This document shows positions 7,826 through 16,498 of a DNA stretch of 64,000 bases, piece by piece. The stretch covers positions 248,001 to 312,000 of the forward strand of contig CAJTPW010000001.1 in NCBI GenBank assembly GCA_910578465.1. Reading direction: 5' to 3'. The stretch's first letter is position 1. Every line of letters starts with the position of its first letter. A program made the position numbers and the translations under genes. The stretch comes from an uncultured Vampirovibrio sp. (GTDB lineage: Bacteria > Cyanobacteriota > Vampirovibrionia > Gastranaerophilales > Gastranaerophilaceae). Under the pieces are notes generated by a model, which made no database searches, had not been told where the DNA came from, and was given only the letters and a program-made list of their open reading frames with translations.

Positions 7826-8808
7826 CAGATTTAATTAATCCTCTTTTAAAAGAAAAATTTCCTTTTGTTTCAAACTATTTTGAAACCATGGTTAAAACGG
7901 ATGTTGATAAATTCCCGCAGGCAATTGTTTTTGAAGGATTGGATACTATAGGGCAATATATGTTTTCTATGGAGCTTGCAAGAGTTCTAAACTGTATAGA
8001 AACTGTTAAAACCCCGAATTGCTCCTGTATTAATTGCGCTTGGATACGGGATGTTAAACATCCGAGCGTTAATATCGTATCCCCGATTAATTTTAAAGAT
8101 GACGCCTCAAAGACCGTTATATCAATCAATCAGGCAAAAAAAGTTATTTCCTCTTTAAGAGAAACAAGTGATTATCACAGGGTATTTATATTTTGTGATG
8201 CAAAGGTAAAACAAAGGAGCGTTGCTGAAAGTATTTCGGCAAAAGAATTTGAGTCTCTCGGGTTTAATTTTCCCGAAGAGAATTGGACACCTATGTCTTT
8301 AAGTTCAAAGGTTTTTAAATCGGAAGCCTCGAATTCTCTTTTAAAATCAATAGAAGAACCGCCAAAAAGAACGACATTTATATTTTTGACTCAAAACCGT
8401 GAAGATTTAATATCGACAATAGTGTCCCGTTCTGTTGTGTTTAAACTTTCCGCACCAAAGCCGAAACCTTCGCTTAAAAACGGGAATATAGCGGCACTTT
8501 TGGGCGTGTATCCGAATCTTGATATTCAAAGTGCTCTTGAAATTTCAGGAGAAATTGAGGCATATTTAAAGTCTGAAGGTGCTGATATTTTTGATTTTCT
8601 GAATGATTTTCAGGAATATGCTCTATCGTTTCTAAAGGGAAACATTAATAATAAAGCAGCTTTGAATGTGTTTAATCTTCATATAAAACTTATTCAAAGG
8701 GCTAAAAAAAGATTAAAAGCTTCAATGAGCCCCAGGGTTGTGCTTGAAAGTCTTTTTATTGATATTGCGCAAAGTTCTAAGACTTCAAGCGGAGAAAGGA
8801 TTTTATGA
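7822..8808 (+). CDS. holB: DNA polymerase III subunit delta' (clamp loader)
   Basis: AAA+ clamp-loader subunit of 328 residues. GTG start overlapping the holA stop by four bases, with AGGAGGT just upstream. Seen: a Cys cluster CSCINCAW (about 69-76) in the place of the zinc module, KVFKSEASNSLLKSIEEPPKRTTFIFLT and the sensor region STIVSRS. The P-loop is degenerate (GLDTIGQYMFS with no GKT), as usual for delta', so it should not hydrolyse ATP. An insertion of about 30 residues (roughly 135-165, FESLGFNFPEEN) separates the Walker B region from the LLKSIEEPP helix and is not something I know from other HolB. Confidence 0.85.
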   Translation: MTDLINPLLKEKFPFVSNYFETMVKTDVDKFPQAIVFEGLDTIGQYMFSMELARVLNCIETVKTPNCSCINCAWIRDVKHPSVNIVSPINFKDDASKTVISINQAKKVISSLRETSDYHRVFIFCDAKVKQRSVAESISAKEFESLGFNFPEENWTPMSLSSKVFKSEASNSLLKSIEEPPKRTTFIFLTQNREDLISTIVSRSVVFKLSAPKPKPSLKNGNIAALLGVYPNLDIQSALEISGEIEAYLKSEGADIFDFLNDFQEYALSFLKGNINNKAALNVFNLHIKLIQRAKKRLKASMSPRVVLESLFIDIAQSSKTSSGERIL

Positions 8809-9827
8809 ATGACGCTGAAAAAAGTATAATTGCGCTTTCCGTTCCGACAGGTGTCGGCGCCGAAATCGGGGGATATGCAGGGGATGCGGGTTTTGTTGCT
8901 CGAGAATTTTCAAAATATTTCAAGGTTATAGTAAATCCTAATGTTGTAAATGCAGGAATTTTAAGCGCCGTAAATAATAATATGCTCTATGTTGAGGGGT
9001 ATGCTTTTGATGAATTTTTTGCTGGGAATATAAATTTAAAACCGATTGATAATAAAAGTTCTGATGTGTGTTTTAATAAAATCGGCGTTATATTGGATAA
9101 ATCAATCCCCGATGATATTTTAAACCTTCATCTGAATACAATTGACGCTATGAAAATTGTTAAAGGATATGATATTCCTTATTATGAAATAACGGATGAG
9201 CCTGTTGGTGTTTGTCTTTCGATTGATAAAACAGGGATTTCGACAGGCAGAATAGAAAATGAGCAAACATTAAAAAGGGCCGCAAAGAAGCTTGTTGAAA
9301 AAGGGTGCGGAGCACTCGCCGTTGTATGTTTCTTTGGGGATGAGTGTGAAGATATAAACTATGAAAACGGGGATGGTGTTGATCCTATTGGCGGTATTGA
9401 AGCTGTAATTTCTCACTATTTAACAAAAGAATTTATGCTTCCCTGTGCGCATTCACCTGCTTTTTCAGGGCTTGATATAACGTTTAAAAGAGTGAATTAT
9501 AAAGTTTCATCGGAATTTATATCTTCTACCTATTTACCCTGTATTTTGGACGGGCTTTCAATCGCGCCTTCTTTTTTAAAGAAGGAAGAAAATGCAATTT
9601 CAAGAAATGAGGTTAAATCATTAATTGTTCCATCGGATGCATTGGGTTCAAAAGCCGTATTGTCTGCTGTTGAGGCGGGGATTTTGGTTTGTGCGGTCAA
9701 CAACAAGACCGTCCTTTCAATTGATTGCAAGAAGCTTTTCAAAAATGCTATAATGAAAAATGTAAAAGAATTTTCAAGCTATCGGAATTGTTTAGATTTT
9801 ATAAGGGAAAGATATGAAAAAAGATAA
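8805..9827 (+). CDS. DUF3326 protein
   Basis: A 340-residue protein starting with ATG in the ATGA overlap with holB. Its N-terminus ALSVPTGVGAEIGGYAGDAGFVAREF, then VNPNVVNAG and NMLYVEGYAFDEFFAG, matches what I know as DUF3326, a family found in cyanobacteria and plastid-bearing eukaryotes; function unknown. Later features are GCGALAVVCFF (about 165-175), a conserved ending of the central domain, and VPSDALGSKAVLSAVEAGILV (about 264-284), which resembles a substrate or nucleotide pocket. Cotranscription with two clamp-loader genes is seen but I would not infer a replication role from that alone. Its end overlaps the pilin gene by 14 bases. Confidence 0.82.
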   Translation: MNDAEKSIIALSVPTGVGAEIGGYAGDAGFVAREFSKYFKVIVNPNVVNAGILSAVNNNMLYVEGYAFDEFFAGNINLKPIDNKSSDVCFNKIGVILDKSIPDDILNLHLNTIDAMKIVKGYDIPYYEITDEPVGVCLSIDKTGISTGRIENEQTLKRAAKKLVEKGCGALAVVCFFGDECEDINYENGDGVDPIGGIEAVISHYLTKEFMLPCAHSPAFSGLDITFKRVNYKVSSEFISSTYLPCILDGLSIAPSFLKKEENAISRNEVKSLIVPSDALGSKAVLSAVEAGILVCAVNNKTVLSIDCKKLFKNAIMKNVKEFSSYRNCLDFIRERYEKR

Positions 9828-11028
9828 AATCTTTAAAAATATTAAGGCAAATGACCGCTCTGGTTTTAAAAAAGGCTGGACAATGGTTGAATTGTGCGTT
9901 GCAATGATTGCCCTTGCAATTCTTGTCGGAGTTTCAATTCAATCTATAAAACCGAAGAAATTTTTAATCGGGCCTTTTGCTTATGCCGGTGTTAAGAATT
10001 TACGTGCTGTAAACTTTGAAATTATTGATAAGTGCAATAAAAATACAGGTTCTAATTATCTTGTATACGGTTGCGAGCCAAATCAGGGGCTTCCTGACGC
10101 ACCTTCGGCCGTTCCTGCAATGCAAAGTGCATATAATACAGACCCTTCAAAATATACGAGCGGACTTCCGAGCGAAGCAAATATGGATGATCCGTATTGT
10201 TTTGAAGTTGCAAACGGATTTAGCCTTATAGGCGATACCGTAAATTGTAAATATATGAGCGGTAATAATACGGAAATAAAACTTCCAAAAGGAAACGGTA
10301 AAGGTGAAAACGCGGGTGTTCCAAACTTCCAGGCTTCAAATATGGTAGCGTATTATCATCTTGAATCTCCGTGGGTAAAAATTGTGAAGGGCGCCGCAAC
10401 GGAAGGCAGTGAAGACGCTTTTAATGCAACCGATGATACGGATTTTTATAAACAAATCTTTATCGATGTAAACGGAAATGACAGGCCGAATAAAATTGGC
10501 GAAGACCAATTCCCGATAAGGATATATAAGCTTGGCGGCGAAATAATTCCCGGTTTTTGCGGGGATGGCCGTACTTCAAGCGCAAGCAACGGTGTTTATA
10601 ACAGCGAAAAGCACCCCGATGAAACAAGCGGAAATTATAAAGACAGATGTTCTGCCAATAATATAGATAATCCTCTTACTTTGTCAAACTGGCAGGAAGA
10701 AAACTATCCTTTTGCATACAATTTATACAGAAGCTATTCGGATGAAGACAATCCTGATGAAAGACACTCTTCAAGAGAGCTTCTTGGAGCAAGCTATAAA
10801 GAAGCAGCCTGCAAGGGCGGAAGACATAATGTGCTTCCAAGAGAAGAATGTGACAGGTATAAAAACAGCAATCCTGATAAATACAGTAATGCAAATTTGT
10901 ATAATACGGAGCCCGAGTATGGTGTCGGCGTGTTGAAAAACTGCACCGAGGGAGAAGTTTCCGCATTTTGTGTTGTAAGAATTGCAAAACCAAATATGCC
11001 CGGGTTGTTCAAACTTCCTATTCTGTAA
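9814..11028 (+). CDS. Large prepilin-like protein (type IV pilin/pseudopilin N-terminus)
   Basis: A 404-residue secreted protein with a class III (prepilin) leader: basic residues 1-20, cleavage expected between G21 and W22, E26 at the +5 position, then the hydrophobic helix VELCVAMIALAILVGVSI. This is the signal cut and methylated by PilD-type peptidase. The remaining 360 residues are soluble, rich in N, G, S, D and carry about ten Cys, suggesting disulfides outside the membrane. It is more than twice the usual size of a pilin, so a minor pilin or adhesin-like tip subunit is plausible. No other pilus gene is nearby; it closes an operon of replication genes. Ribosome site AAGGGAAAG seven bases upstream; strong terminator follows. 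Confidence 0.8.
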   Translation: MKKDKIFKNIKANDRSGFKKGWTMVELCVAMIALAILVGVSIQSIKPKKFLIGPFAYAGVKNLRAVNFEIIDKCNKNTGSNYLVYGCEPNQGLPDAPSAVPAMQSAYNTDPSKYTSGLPSEANMDDPYCFEVANGFSLIGDTVNCKYMSGNNTEIKLPKGNGKGENAGVPNFQASNMVAYYHLESPWVKIVKGAATEGSEDAFNATDDTDFYKQIFIDVNGNDRPNKIGEDQFPIRIYKLGGEIIPGFCGDGRTSSASNGVYNSEKHPDETSGNYKDRCSANNIDNPLTLSNWQEENYPFAYNLYRSYSDEDNPDERHSSRELLGASYKEAACKGGRHNVLPREECDRYKNSNPDKYSNANLYNTEPEYGVGVLKNCTEGEVSAFCVVRIAKPNMPGLFKLPIL

Positions 11029-11046
11029 GATGAATAAAAATATTTT

Positions 11047-11084
11047 AAAAACTCCATGCTTTCTTAACAGGGCATGGAGTTTTT
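11047..11084 (+). terminator. intrinsic terminator after the prepilin gene
   Basis: Arms AAAAACTCCATGC (11047-11059) and GCATGGAGTTTTT (11072-11084) form a 13-bp stem with a 12-base loop and end in a T-run. It lies 18 bases past the prepilin stop and closes the holA operon. Confidence 0.9.
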
Positions 11085-11451
11085 GGCATGGGAAAGGGAT
11101 TTTGTTTGAAAATTTTGGCATGGTTTGGCATGGAAAAACCCGAATTTTTTTAAAAAATACTCAACAAATAGCTTAATAAAATTTAACCTGATTATTTATT
11201 TAAATCAGGGTGATTTTACCACAGGTTGTGTATTTCAAGTGTTCATTAAGAATATTAAAGAAATGTAATTGTAAAATTTGTTGTATAAGTGTTAAATACA
11301 CTAAAAATAGGATTAAAACGGTGTTCTACAAGTGTAAAATACTAAAGTTAGATAAAGTTTTTAAATTAATAATTGCCATTCATAAGCCTTTTAGTTTACT
11401 ATAGATAGTGTGAGATGAACAATTATTTAATTGTTCAGTGTTGGAGGAAAC
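11085..11451 (+). other. non-coding region upstream of cobO with repeated AAGTGT units
   Basis: No credible gene. The first part repeats GGCATGG three times (11073, 11115 and 11124 areas), echoing the terminator arm. AAGTGT occurs at 11237, 11287 and 11330; the last two are followed by near-identical AAATAC...ACTAAA, giving imperfect direct repeats 43-50 bases apart. TTGCCA near 11375 and TATAGAT near 11400 are the best promoter candidates. I see no cobalamin riboswitch consensus. Confidence 0.45.
11416..11437 (+). promoter_or_regulatory. 22-bp perfect palindrome in the cobO leader
   Basis: TGAACAATTA, two T, then TAATTGTTCA: a perfect dyad ending six bases before the GGAGG ribosome site of cobO. 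Placed at the end of the leader it could be a repressor operator or an RNA hairpin that controls access to the ribosome site. It resembles no riboswitch. Confidence 0.6.
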
Positions 11452-11985
11452 GTGTTAGAAAACGGATACATTCAAATTTACACAGGAGACGGAAAGGGTA
11501 AAACAACAGCAAGCCTCGGATTGGCTCTAAGGGCGCTGGGACATGGCTGGAAGGTCTTAATTATTCAATTTGCAAAGGGTGATAAAGGTACAACTTATGG
11601 GGAAATTGCTTCCTCCGGCCGTTTTGCAGATAACCTTGAAGTTGTTCAGTTTGGTTTAGACAGAGTTTGTTATTCCCATAACTTAAATATGGATGATTAT
11701 AAAGAATCCAAAAAAGGCTGGGAATTTGCAAAAGAAGCAATTCAAAGCGGAAAATACGGACTTATAATTTTAGATGAAATTAATGTTTGTATTGACCTTG
11801 GCATGATAAAAGTTCAGGATGTAAAAAATACGTTGTTGAATAAGCCAAAAAGCTTGGAAATAGTTTTAACGGGAAGACGTGCAAATCAGGAACTGGTTGC
11901 TATGGCTCATCTTGTAACCGAAATGCAGCCTGTTAAACATTATTTTGATATAGGAGTTATGGCCCGAAGAGGCATTGAATACTAG
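11452..11985 (+). CDS. cobO: Cob(I)alamin/cob(I)yrinic acid adenosyltransferase
   Basis: Attaches the 5'-deoxyadenosyl group of ATP to the cobalt of corrinoids (CobA/CobO/BtuR family), giving adenosylcobalamin precursors. The 177-residue product has the P-loop GDGKGKTTAS near its start, VLIIQFAKG, and the Walker B-like LIILDEINVCIDLG. I take the GTG at 11452, preceded by GGAGGAAAC; an in-frame TTG at 11431 lies inside the palindrome. Length is close to E. coli BtuR (196). It stands alone, with no cobalamin synthesis genes around it, which fits salvage of environmental corrinoids. Confidence 0.95.
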   Translation: MLENGYIQIYTGDGKGKTTASLGLALRALGHGWKVLIIQFAKGDKGTTYGEIASSGRFADNLEVVQFGLDRVCYSHNLNMDDYKESKKGWEFAKEAIQSGKYGLIILDEINVCIDLGMIKVQDVKNTLLNKPKSLEIVLTGRRANQELVAMAHLVTEMQPVKHYFDIGVMARRGIEY

Positions 11986-12107
11986 GGCTATTGGAGTGAC
12001 AAGAGGAAGACACAAGAGAAAAATTGAATATTAAATTTGCAGCAATATTTTTTTATGCTACAATTATATTCAAATGAAGTTATGAAAAAGATTTTTAATG
12101 GGGAAAT

Positions 12108-12134
12108 GGGGGTTTTGAAAACTCCCTTTTTTTT
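12108..12134 (+). terminator. intrinsic terminator downstream of cobO
   Basis: GGGGGTT (12108-12114) pairs with AACTCCC (12120-12126) with one G-U pair, followed by eight T. It is 120 bases after the cobO stop. Confidence 0.75.
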
Positions 12135-12224
12135 ATTCCTTTCGCATTCATCTTATTTTAAAAGAAGATTTTTTAAAATTGCCTCTTTGGATAATAACTT
12201 TTTAAAAACAGCATAAATTCTTAA

Positions 12225-12545
12225 TTAATTCGAATTTATCATCTCAAGTTTTTTAGCTCTTGTAAGCCGTTTTATCCTGTATTCTTCTTTCATTGCTTCG
12301 GATTTTGTTTCATATTCTTTTGTGTACAAAATTTTAACAGGCTTGTTTGCATTTGTGTATTTTGCCCCCTTGCCTCCGGTTAATCCCTTGCTTTTGCTGC
12401 TGTCAACATTTTTGTCGTTAGAGCAGCTCATATTTTTTTTATGCGAACCTTCAAGATGTTCCTTGTATCGCCTTTGAACATCTGTTGTAATTCCTGTATA
12501 TATCGTTCCTCGCTCTGTTTCAAGCATGTAGACAAAGTATGTCAC
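12225..12545 (-). CDS. GIY-YIG domain protein (YhbQ/UPF0213-like) with an insertion
   Basis: A 106-residue protein of the small GIY-YIG nuclease superfamily. Seen: FVYMLETERGTIYTGITTDVQRRYKEH (GIY reads TIY, YIG reads YTG), later GKGAKYTNANKPVKILYTKEYETKSEAMKEEYRIKRL. Between the Arg-helix and GKGAKYT there is an extra low-complexity segment of about 22 residues (SHKKNMSCSNDKNVDSS...). The start lies 26 bases inside the end of dusB, so expression is probably coupled. Role in DNA repair or RNA processing is unknown for the family. Confidence 0.85.
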   Translation of the reverse strand: MTYFVYMLETERGTIYTGITTDVQRRYKEHLEGSHKKNMSCSNDKNVDSSKSKGLTGGKGAKYTNANKPVKILYTKEYETKSEAMKEEYRIKRLTRAKKLEMINSN

Positions 12546-13479
12546 AAAGTGCCTTCTTTACTTCCTTGTAGCTTTCAAGCGTTACCAAAACCTGTCTGTA
12601 TTTTGATGCGTTTTTAACCTTTGATATATAAAAACCGTAAAATTTTCTCATAAATTTAATGCCGTTAATTTCGCCCCTAAGCTCGATTTCATCTTCAATA
12701 TGTTCAATCAGCATATTGATTTTTTCATCCAATTCGGGCTCAGCTAAAATTTCGCCTGTTTTAAACCAGTGCTCAATTCTTGAAGCGAGTGTAAAATCTC
12801 CCATAAGTCCGCGGCCGATTGAAACACCGTCCGCTTTTGTAATTTCAAGACATTTAGCTGCATCTTCGACGGTTTTAATATCTCCGTTTGCAAACACGGG
12901 AATATCAAGCTCTTTTTTTAATTCCCCGATGGCCCTCCAATCGGAAACCCCCGAATACAATTGGCTTCTGCACCTTCCATGGAGCGTTACAAAGTCTGCT
13001 CCCGCTTTTTGCATTAATTTGCCGAACTCTATAAAATTTCTATGTTCCATATCCCATCCGAGCCTGAATTTAACACTCATCGGGATATTAATGTTTTCTT
13101 TTACTTTGGCTGCAATCTCATATGCCAATTCGGGTGTTCTCATAAGCCCTGAGCCGTCGTTTGATTTTACAACCTTGTTTACGGGACAACCGCAGTTTAT
13201 ATCTATAACGCTTGCACGTTTTTCAAGAAGCTTTGCCGCATTTACCATTAAATCAGGCTTGTGTCCGACAATTTGAAAAGAGAGCGGATATTCTTCTTCC
13301 TTAAAGTCTGCGATTTTTGGGTTCGGGACATTTTTTAAAGCTTCAGATGACAGCATTTCGGTTGATAAAAGACATTTTGAGCCGTATCGTCTTACAAGGT
13401 TTCTGTATACTATGTCTGAAATCCCCGCAAGAGGGGCTTGTATTACCCTTATATCTTTAATATTAAAATCTTTCTTCAT
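12520..13479 (-). CDS. dusB: tRNA-dihydrouridine synthase
   Basis: FMN-dependent reduction of uridines in the tRNA D-loop. The 319-residue protein has the TIM-barrel start IQAPLAGISDIVYRNLVRRYG, the catalytic motif INCGCPVNKVVKSNDGSGLM with the GCP cysteine, RLGWD, TLHGRCRSQLYSG, and FANGDIKTVEDA with SIGRGLMGD for FMN phosphate. Length and motifs fit the DusB subfamily. Followed by the overlapping GIY-YIG gene and preceded, 47 bases upstream, by the TPR gene on the same strand. Confidence 0.95.
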   Translation of the reverse strand: MKKDFNIKDIRVIQAPLAGISDIVYRNLVRRYGSKCLLSTEMLSSEALKNVPNPKIADFKEEEYPLSFQIVGHKPDLMVNAAKLLEKRASVIDINCGCPVNKVVKSNDGSGLMRTPELAYEIAAKVKENINIPMSVKFRLGWDMEHRNFIEFGKLMQKAGADFVTLHGRCRSQLYSGVSDWRAIGELKKELDIPVFANGDIKTVEDAAKCLEITKADGVSIGRGLMGDFTLASRIEHWFKTGEILAEPELDEKINMLIEHIEDEIELRGEINGIKFMRKFYGFYISKVKNASKYRQVLVTLESYKEVKKALCDILCLHA

Positions 13480-13526
13480 CTCTTCCTTTTGTTGAATTGT
13501 GCGGTTTTTTGTTTCCGCGGTGCGGT

Positions 13527-15686
13527 TTATTTTTGCCCCAAATATTCTTTTAATTCCTTCAGTCTTGATTTTACATATTTTGTAGAATCATCCTCCGTGC
13601 CGTCAGTGGATTTTAAGGCTAAATATTTATCATAGTACGGTACTGCTTCATTATATTTTTCTTTTGTATCAAGCGCAACTGCAAGCATATAATAAGCAAG
13701 AGAGAAACTGCCATCCGAATTTATCGCTTTCTTATATTCTTCAATGGCGCCGTCAGGATTTTTGGTGTCATCAAGCACGGCGCCTTTGTAATAGTGTGCG
13801 TAAGCGTTTTTCGGGTTTGATGCAAGAATTTTATCAAGCAAGGTTAAGCATTCTTTGTAATTTTTCTTTTCATAAAAATTTATTGCCATATCAAGGTCCT
13901 TGCCTTCCACTCCCTGTTTCAGGCTTGCGATTGCTGTTTTTGCGTCCTGATTACTTGGTTCAATCGATAATATTTTGTTTAAATATTCCATTGCGGCAGG
14001 TGTATTCTGCAGATTAACATAAGAATTTGCGACAAAATACATAGCTTTTGTGTCGTTTGGAGTTTTTTCAAGTACGCGTTTAAAATACTCAATAGCTTTT
14101 TCATTGTTATCAAGTTCAAAGTAGCAGGAAGCTATCGAATACAAAACTTCGGGGGTTTGAATTTTAATTTTCAAATAATTTTCAAGTGCCATCCTGTAAT
14201 CCCCGGCGTTAAAATATTTAACCGCACTATTGTACAGATTTCCTGCCTCTTCTGTTTGGATATCTTTTTTCATTGAAAGAAGCTCTTTATTGTTTGGTAT
14301 GTTTGAAAGCCCGTGACTTATTGCGGCATCTGCTTTTATGGTATCATTTTGAAGCCTGTAAATTTGTCCGATATTAATATACGGTTCGGGCATTTTCGGG
14401 TTTATGGCTATTGCTTTTTTGTAAAATGCTATAGCATCTGCGTAGTTTTTATTTTTGTGCAGTTCATAAGCATAGTTAAACTGTTTATCATAATCATACG
14501 GGTTATTCAGAGCGTCTTCTTTTAAATATGAAGCAAGAGCCTCACCTGAAAGATTTGATACAATTGAAGCTATGCCGTTTTTAGCATCGATATTGTCACT
14601 TTGAATCTTAAGCACCTTTTTATATTCATTGAGCGCGTTTGTATTGTCACCAAGCTTTCTGTAAGCATCTGCCTTATAGAATAAGGGCTTTATATCATTC
14701 GGGTTTTTTGATAACATCATATCGTAGATATCAAGTGCGCCCTGATAATTTTTCGTTTCCAGATATAAAGAAGCAAGGTTTGTAAGAACAACGGGGTTGT
14801 TCGGGTTTATATCCTGTGCTTTAACATATTGTGCGCGCGCAAGTTCATATTGTTTTTGTTTTTGATAAAGCGCACCGAGGTTTATTAGCGCTTCCGCATT
14901 TTTCGGGTTTGAAGCAATTCTTGCGCTCCAGAGGTTTTTAAGTGCGGTTTGAACTTCGGGGGAGTTGTCTGAATACTTAAAGGCGAGAGAATATTCATCG
15001 TTTGCGGCATCGAAATTTTGAATGTCATCTAAAATTAAGGCATATTTATAATGTGCCATTGCATTTTCGGGTTTTAATTTTACTGCGGTACGAATATTTT
15101 CTATTGCCATTTGCTGGTTGTTTAAGCTTTTATAAATATCGGACAGTATGAATGCTGTGTCATATGCGTGTTTTCCGCCTGCGTTTTTTAATTTATTAAA
15201 GTCATACCCCGCAGCCGCGATTTCTCCCTGTGCTCTCAGGTTTTTAGCATTTGTAAATTTTGCGTCTGTGCCAAGGTTTTCATAAGCTTTTAAAAGTCTG
15301 TTTAAATCACCTTCGGCTTGTGAAATTTTGCTGATATCAACCCCTTTGTTTCCTTCTGACCAGTATTTCATGTAAAAAAGGGCGGATTTTAGATCGTTAA
15401 TTGCTTTTTTGGGTTGTTTTTCCGTGTTTTGAAAATATTGTGCCCTTGCAAGATATGCTGTATAAAGAGCATTGTTTACATTTGTATCGTAGGGAACAAA
15501 CCTTAAAACCTTTTTAAATTCATTGATTGCAGATGTATATTTCTTTTCTTTAAAAAGAGTTACGGCATTATTATAATATACGTTGTATCTTTCTTTGATA
15601 TCGGCTTCTGCGGAATATGCCGCCGTATTATTTATAAGGGCTGTCATTAAAAGAAAAGAGGCAAAATATACTCTGTTTTTGTTCAT
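13527..15686 (-). CDS. Secreted TPR-repeat protein
   Basis: A 719-residue protein with an N-terminal signal peptide (KNRVYFASFLLMTALINNTAAYSA, cleavage expected near residue 25) and then about fifteen tetratricopeptide repeats filling the rest; repeats such as PLFYKADAYRKLGDNTNALNEYKKVLKI recur at 34-residue spacing. No catalytic motif is seen, so it should act as a scaffold in the periplasm or on the envelope. Ribosome site AAGGA seven bases before the ATG. A minus-strand TATAAT at 15726-15731 is a plausible promoter. Which complex it serves is not visible from its neighbours. Confidence 0.85.
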   Translation of the reverse strand: MNKNRVYFASFLLMTALINNTAAYSAEADIKERYNVYYNNAVTLFKEKKYTSAINEFKKVLRFVPYDTNVNNALYTAYLARAQYFQNTEKQPKKAINDLKSALFYMKYWSEGNKGVDISKISQAEGDLNRLLKAYENLGTDAKFTNAKNLRAQGEIAAAGYDFNKLKNAGGKHAYDTAFILSDIYKSLNNQQMAIENIRTAVKLKPENAMAHYKYALILDDIQNFDAANDEYSLAFKYSDNSPEVQTALKNLWSARIASNPKNAEALINLGALYQKQKQYELARAQYVKAQDINPNNPVVLTNLASLYLETKNYQGALDIYDMMLSKNPNDIKPLFYKADAYRKLGDNTNALNEYKKVLKIQSDNIDAKNGIASIVSNLSGEALASYLKEDALNNPYDYDKQFNYAYELHKNKNYADAIAFYKKAIAINPKMPEPYINIGQIYRLQNDTIKADAAISHGLSNIPNNKELLSMKKDIQTEEAGNLYNSAVKYFNAGDYRMALENYLKIKIQTPEVLYSIASCYFELDNNEKAIEYFKRVLEKTPNDTKAMYFVANSYVNLQNTPAAMEYLNKILSIEPSNQDAKTAIASLKQGVEGKDLDMAINFYEKKNYKECLTLLDKILASNPKNAYAHYYKGAVLDDTKNPDGAIEEYKKAINSDGSFSLAYYMLAVALDTKEKYNEAVPYYDKYLALKSTDGTEDDSTKYVKSRLKELKEYLGQK

Positions 15687-15725
15687 TTGATTTTCCTTTG
15701 TCGATATATGTTTAAGGCACCTACA

Positions 15726-15731
15726 ATTATA
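15726..15731 (-). promoter_or_regulatory. -10 element of the TPR gene
   Basis: On the minus strand TAGTATAAT reads as a consensus -10 about 40 bases before the TPR start codon. No good -35 is seen. Confidence 0.45.
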
Positions 15732-15774
15732 CTACAAGTCGAATTTTATCTTATAATCTTTAGGTGTCATTTTT

Positions 15775-15782
15775 GGTATAAT
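15775..15782 (+). promoter_or_regulatory. extended -10 promoter of bioG-bioC
   Basis: TTGGTATAAT carries TGG plus TATAAT (15777-15782). The predicted start near 15789 leaves a leader of about 20 bases containing the AAGAGGAAAA ribosome site. Confidence 0.6.
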
Positions 15783-15810
15783 TAACTTAAATTAAAAAGA
15801 GGAAAATTTT

Positions 15811-16479
15811 ATGAAATTAAACCATATAAATCATGATTCTGCAAAGCTCCTGCTTTTTTTTGGCGGGTTTTATACGGATTATAACTGTTTTGAAGAGTTT
15901 GATACAAAAACATCCGACATTCTTTTTATAAACGATTATTCAAAAATGGATTTTGAAGAATTAAGATATTTTGAGTTTACACCATATTCTGAAATTAACC
16001 TTCTTGCTTATTCATACGGGGTTTGGGCGGCAAATGAGGCGTGGCTTTCAAGAAGTTTGCCGACAGAAATAAACAAAAGCGTTGCAATATCAGGCACCTT
16101 CTGTCCTGTGCATACGGTGTTTGGAATAAATCCCAAGGTTTATAATATTATGCTGAATGCGCTAAGTGTGCAAACTATTGCAAATTTTAAACAAAATATG
16201 TTTGCAAACTGCAGCAAGAATGATTCGGATATTAAATCGGCCGACAGAACCCTTGAAAACCTGAGGGAAGAACTTATAAATATTAAGGCAAATTCAAAAG
16301 AGTGTGCTATGGAAGACGGGTTTCAATTTGATACGGTTATATTAACCAGAAACGATAAAATTTTTCCTTTCAGGGCGCAGGAAAACTTCTTTGAAAACCA
16401 CCCGCATAAGGTAGTATTGGAGACGGGGCATTTTCCTTTCTTTGAATTTGAAACATTTGATAACATTCTGGAAGCTTAA
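15811..16479 (+). CDS. bioG: Pimeloyl-ACP methyl ester esterase, BioG (DUF452) type
   Basis: Removes the methyl ester from pimeloyl-ACP to release the pimelate moiety for biotin synthesis. The 222-residue alpha/beta hydrolase has KLLLFFGGFYTDYNCFEEF at the start, the nucleophile elbow LLAYSYGVWAA (S68; Ala replaces the first Gly of GXSXG), TRNDKIFP with the acid near 185 and TGHFPFF with the His near 207, which is the BioG pattern. The identification is strongly supported by bioC starting 19 bases downstream, the known BioC/BioG pairing. Ribosome site AGAGGAAAA; extended -10 promoter upstream. Confidence 0.88.
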   Translation: MKLNHINHDSAKLLLFFGGFYTDYNCFEEFDTKTSDILFINDYSKMDFEELRYFEFTPYSEINLLAYSYGVWAANEAWLSRSLPTEINKSVAISGTFCPVHTVFGINPKVYNIMLNALSVQTIANFKQNMFANCSKNDSDIKSADRTLENLREELINIKANSKECAMEDGFQFDTVILTRNDKIFPFRAQENFFENHPHKVVLETGHFPFFEFETFDNILEA

Positions 16480-16498
16480 TCTATACGGGTTTTAAGAA

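Noticed and set aside
11085..11451. Cobalamin riboswitch upstream of cobO
   Set aside because: No B12-box-like consensus is visible; the region shows only AAGTGT repeats and a palindrome.
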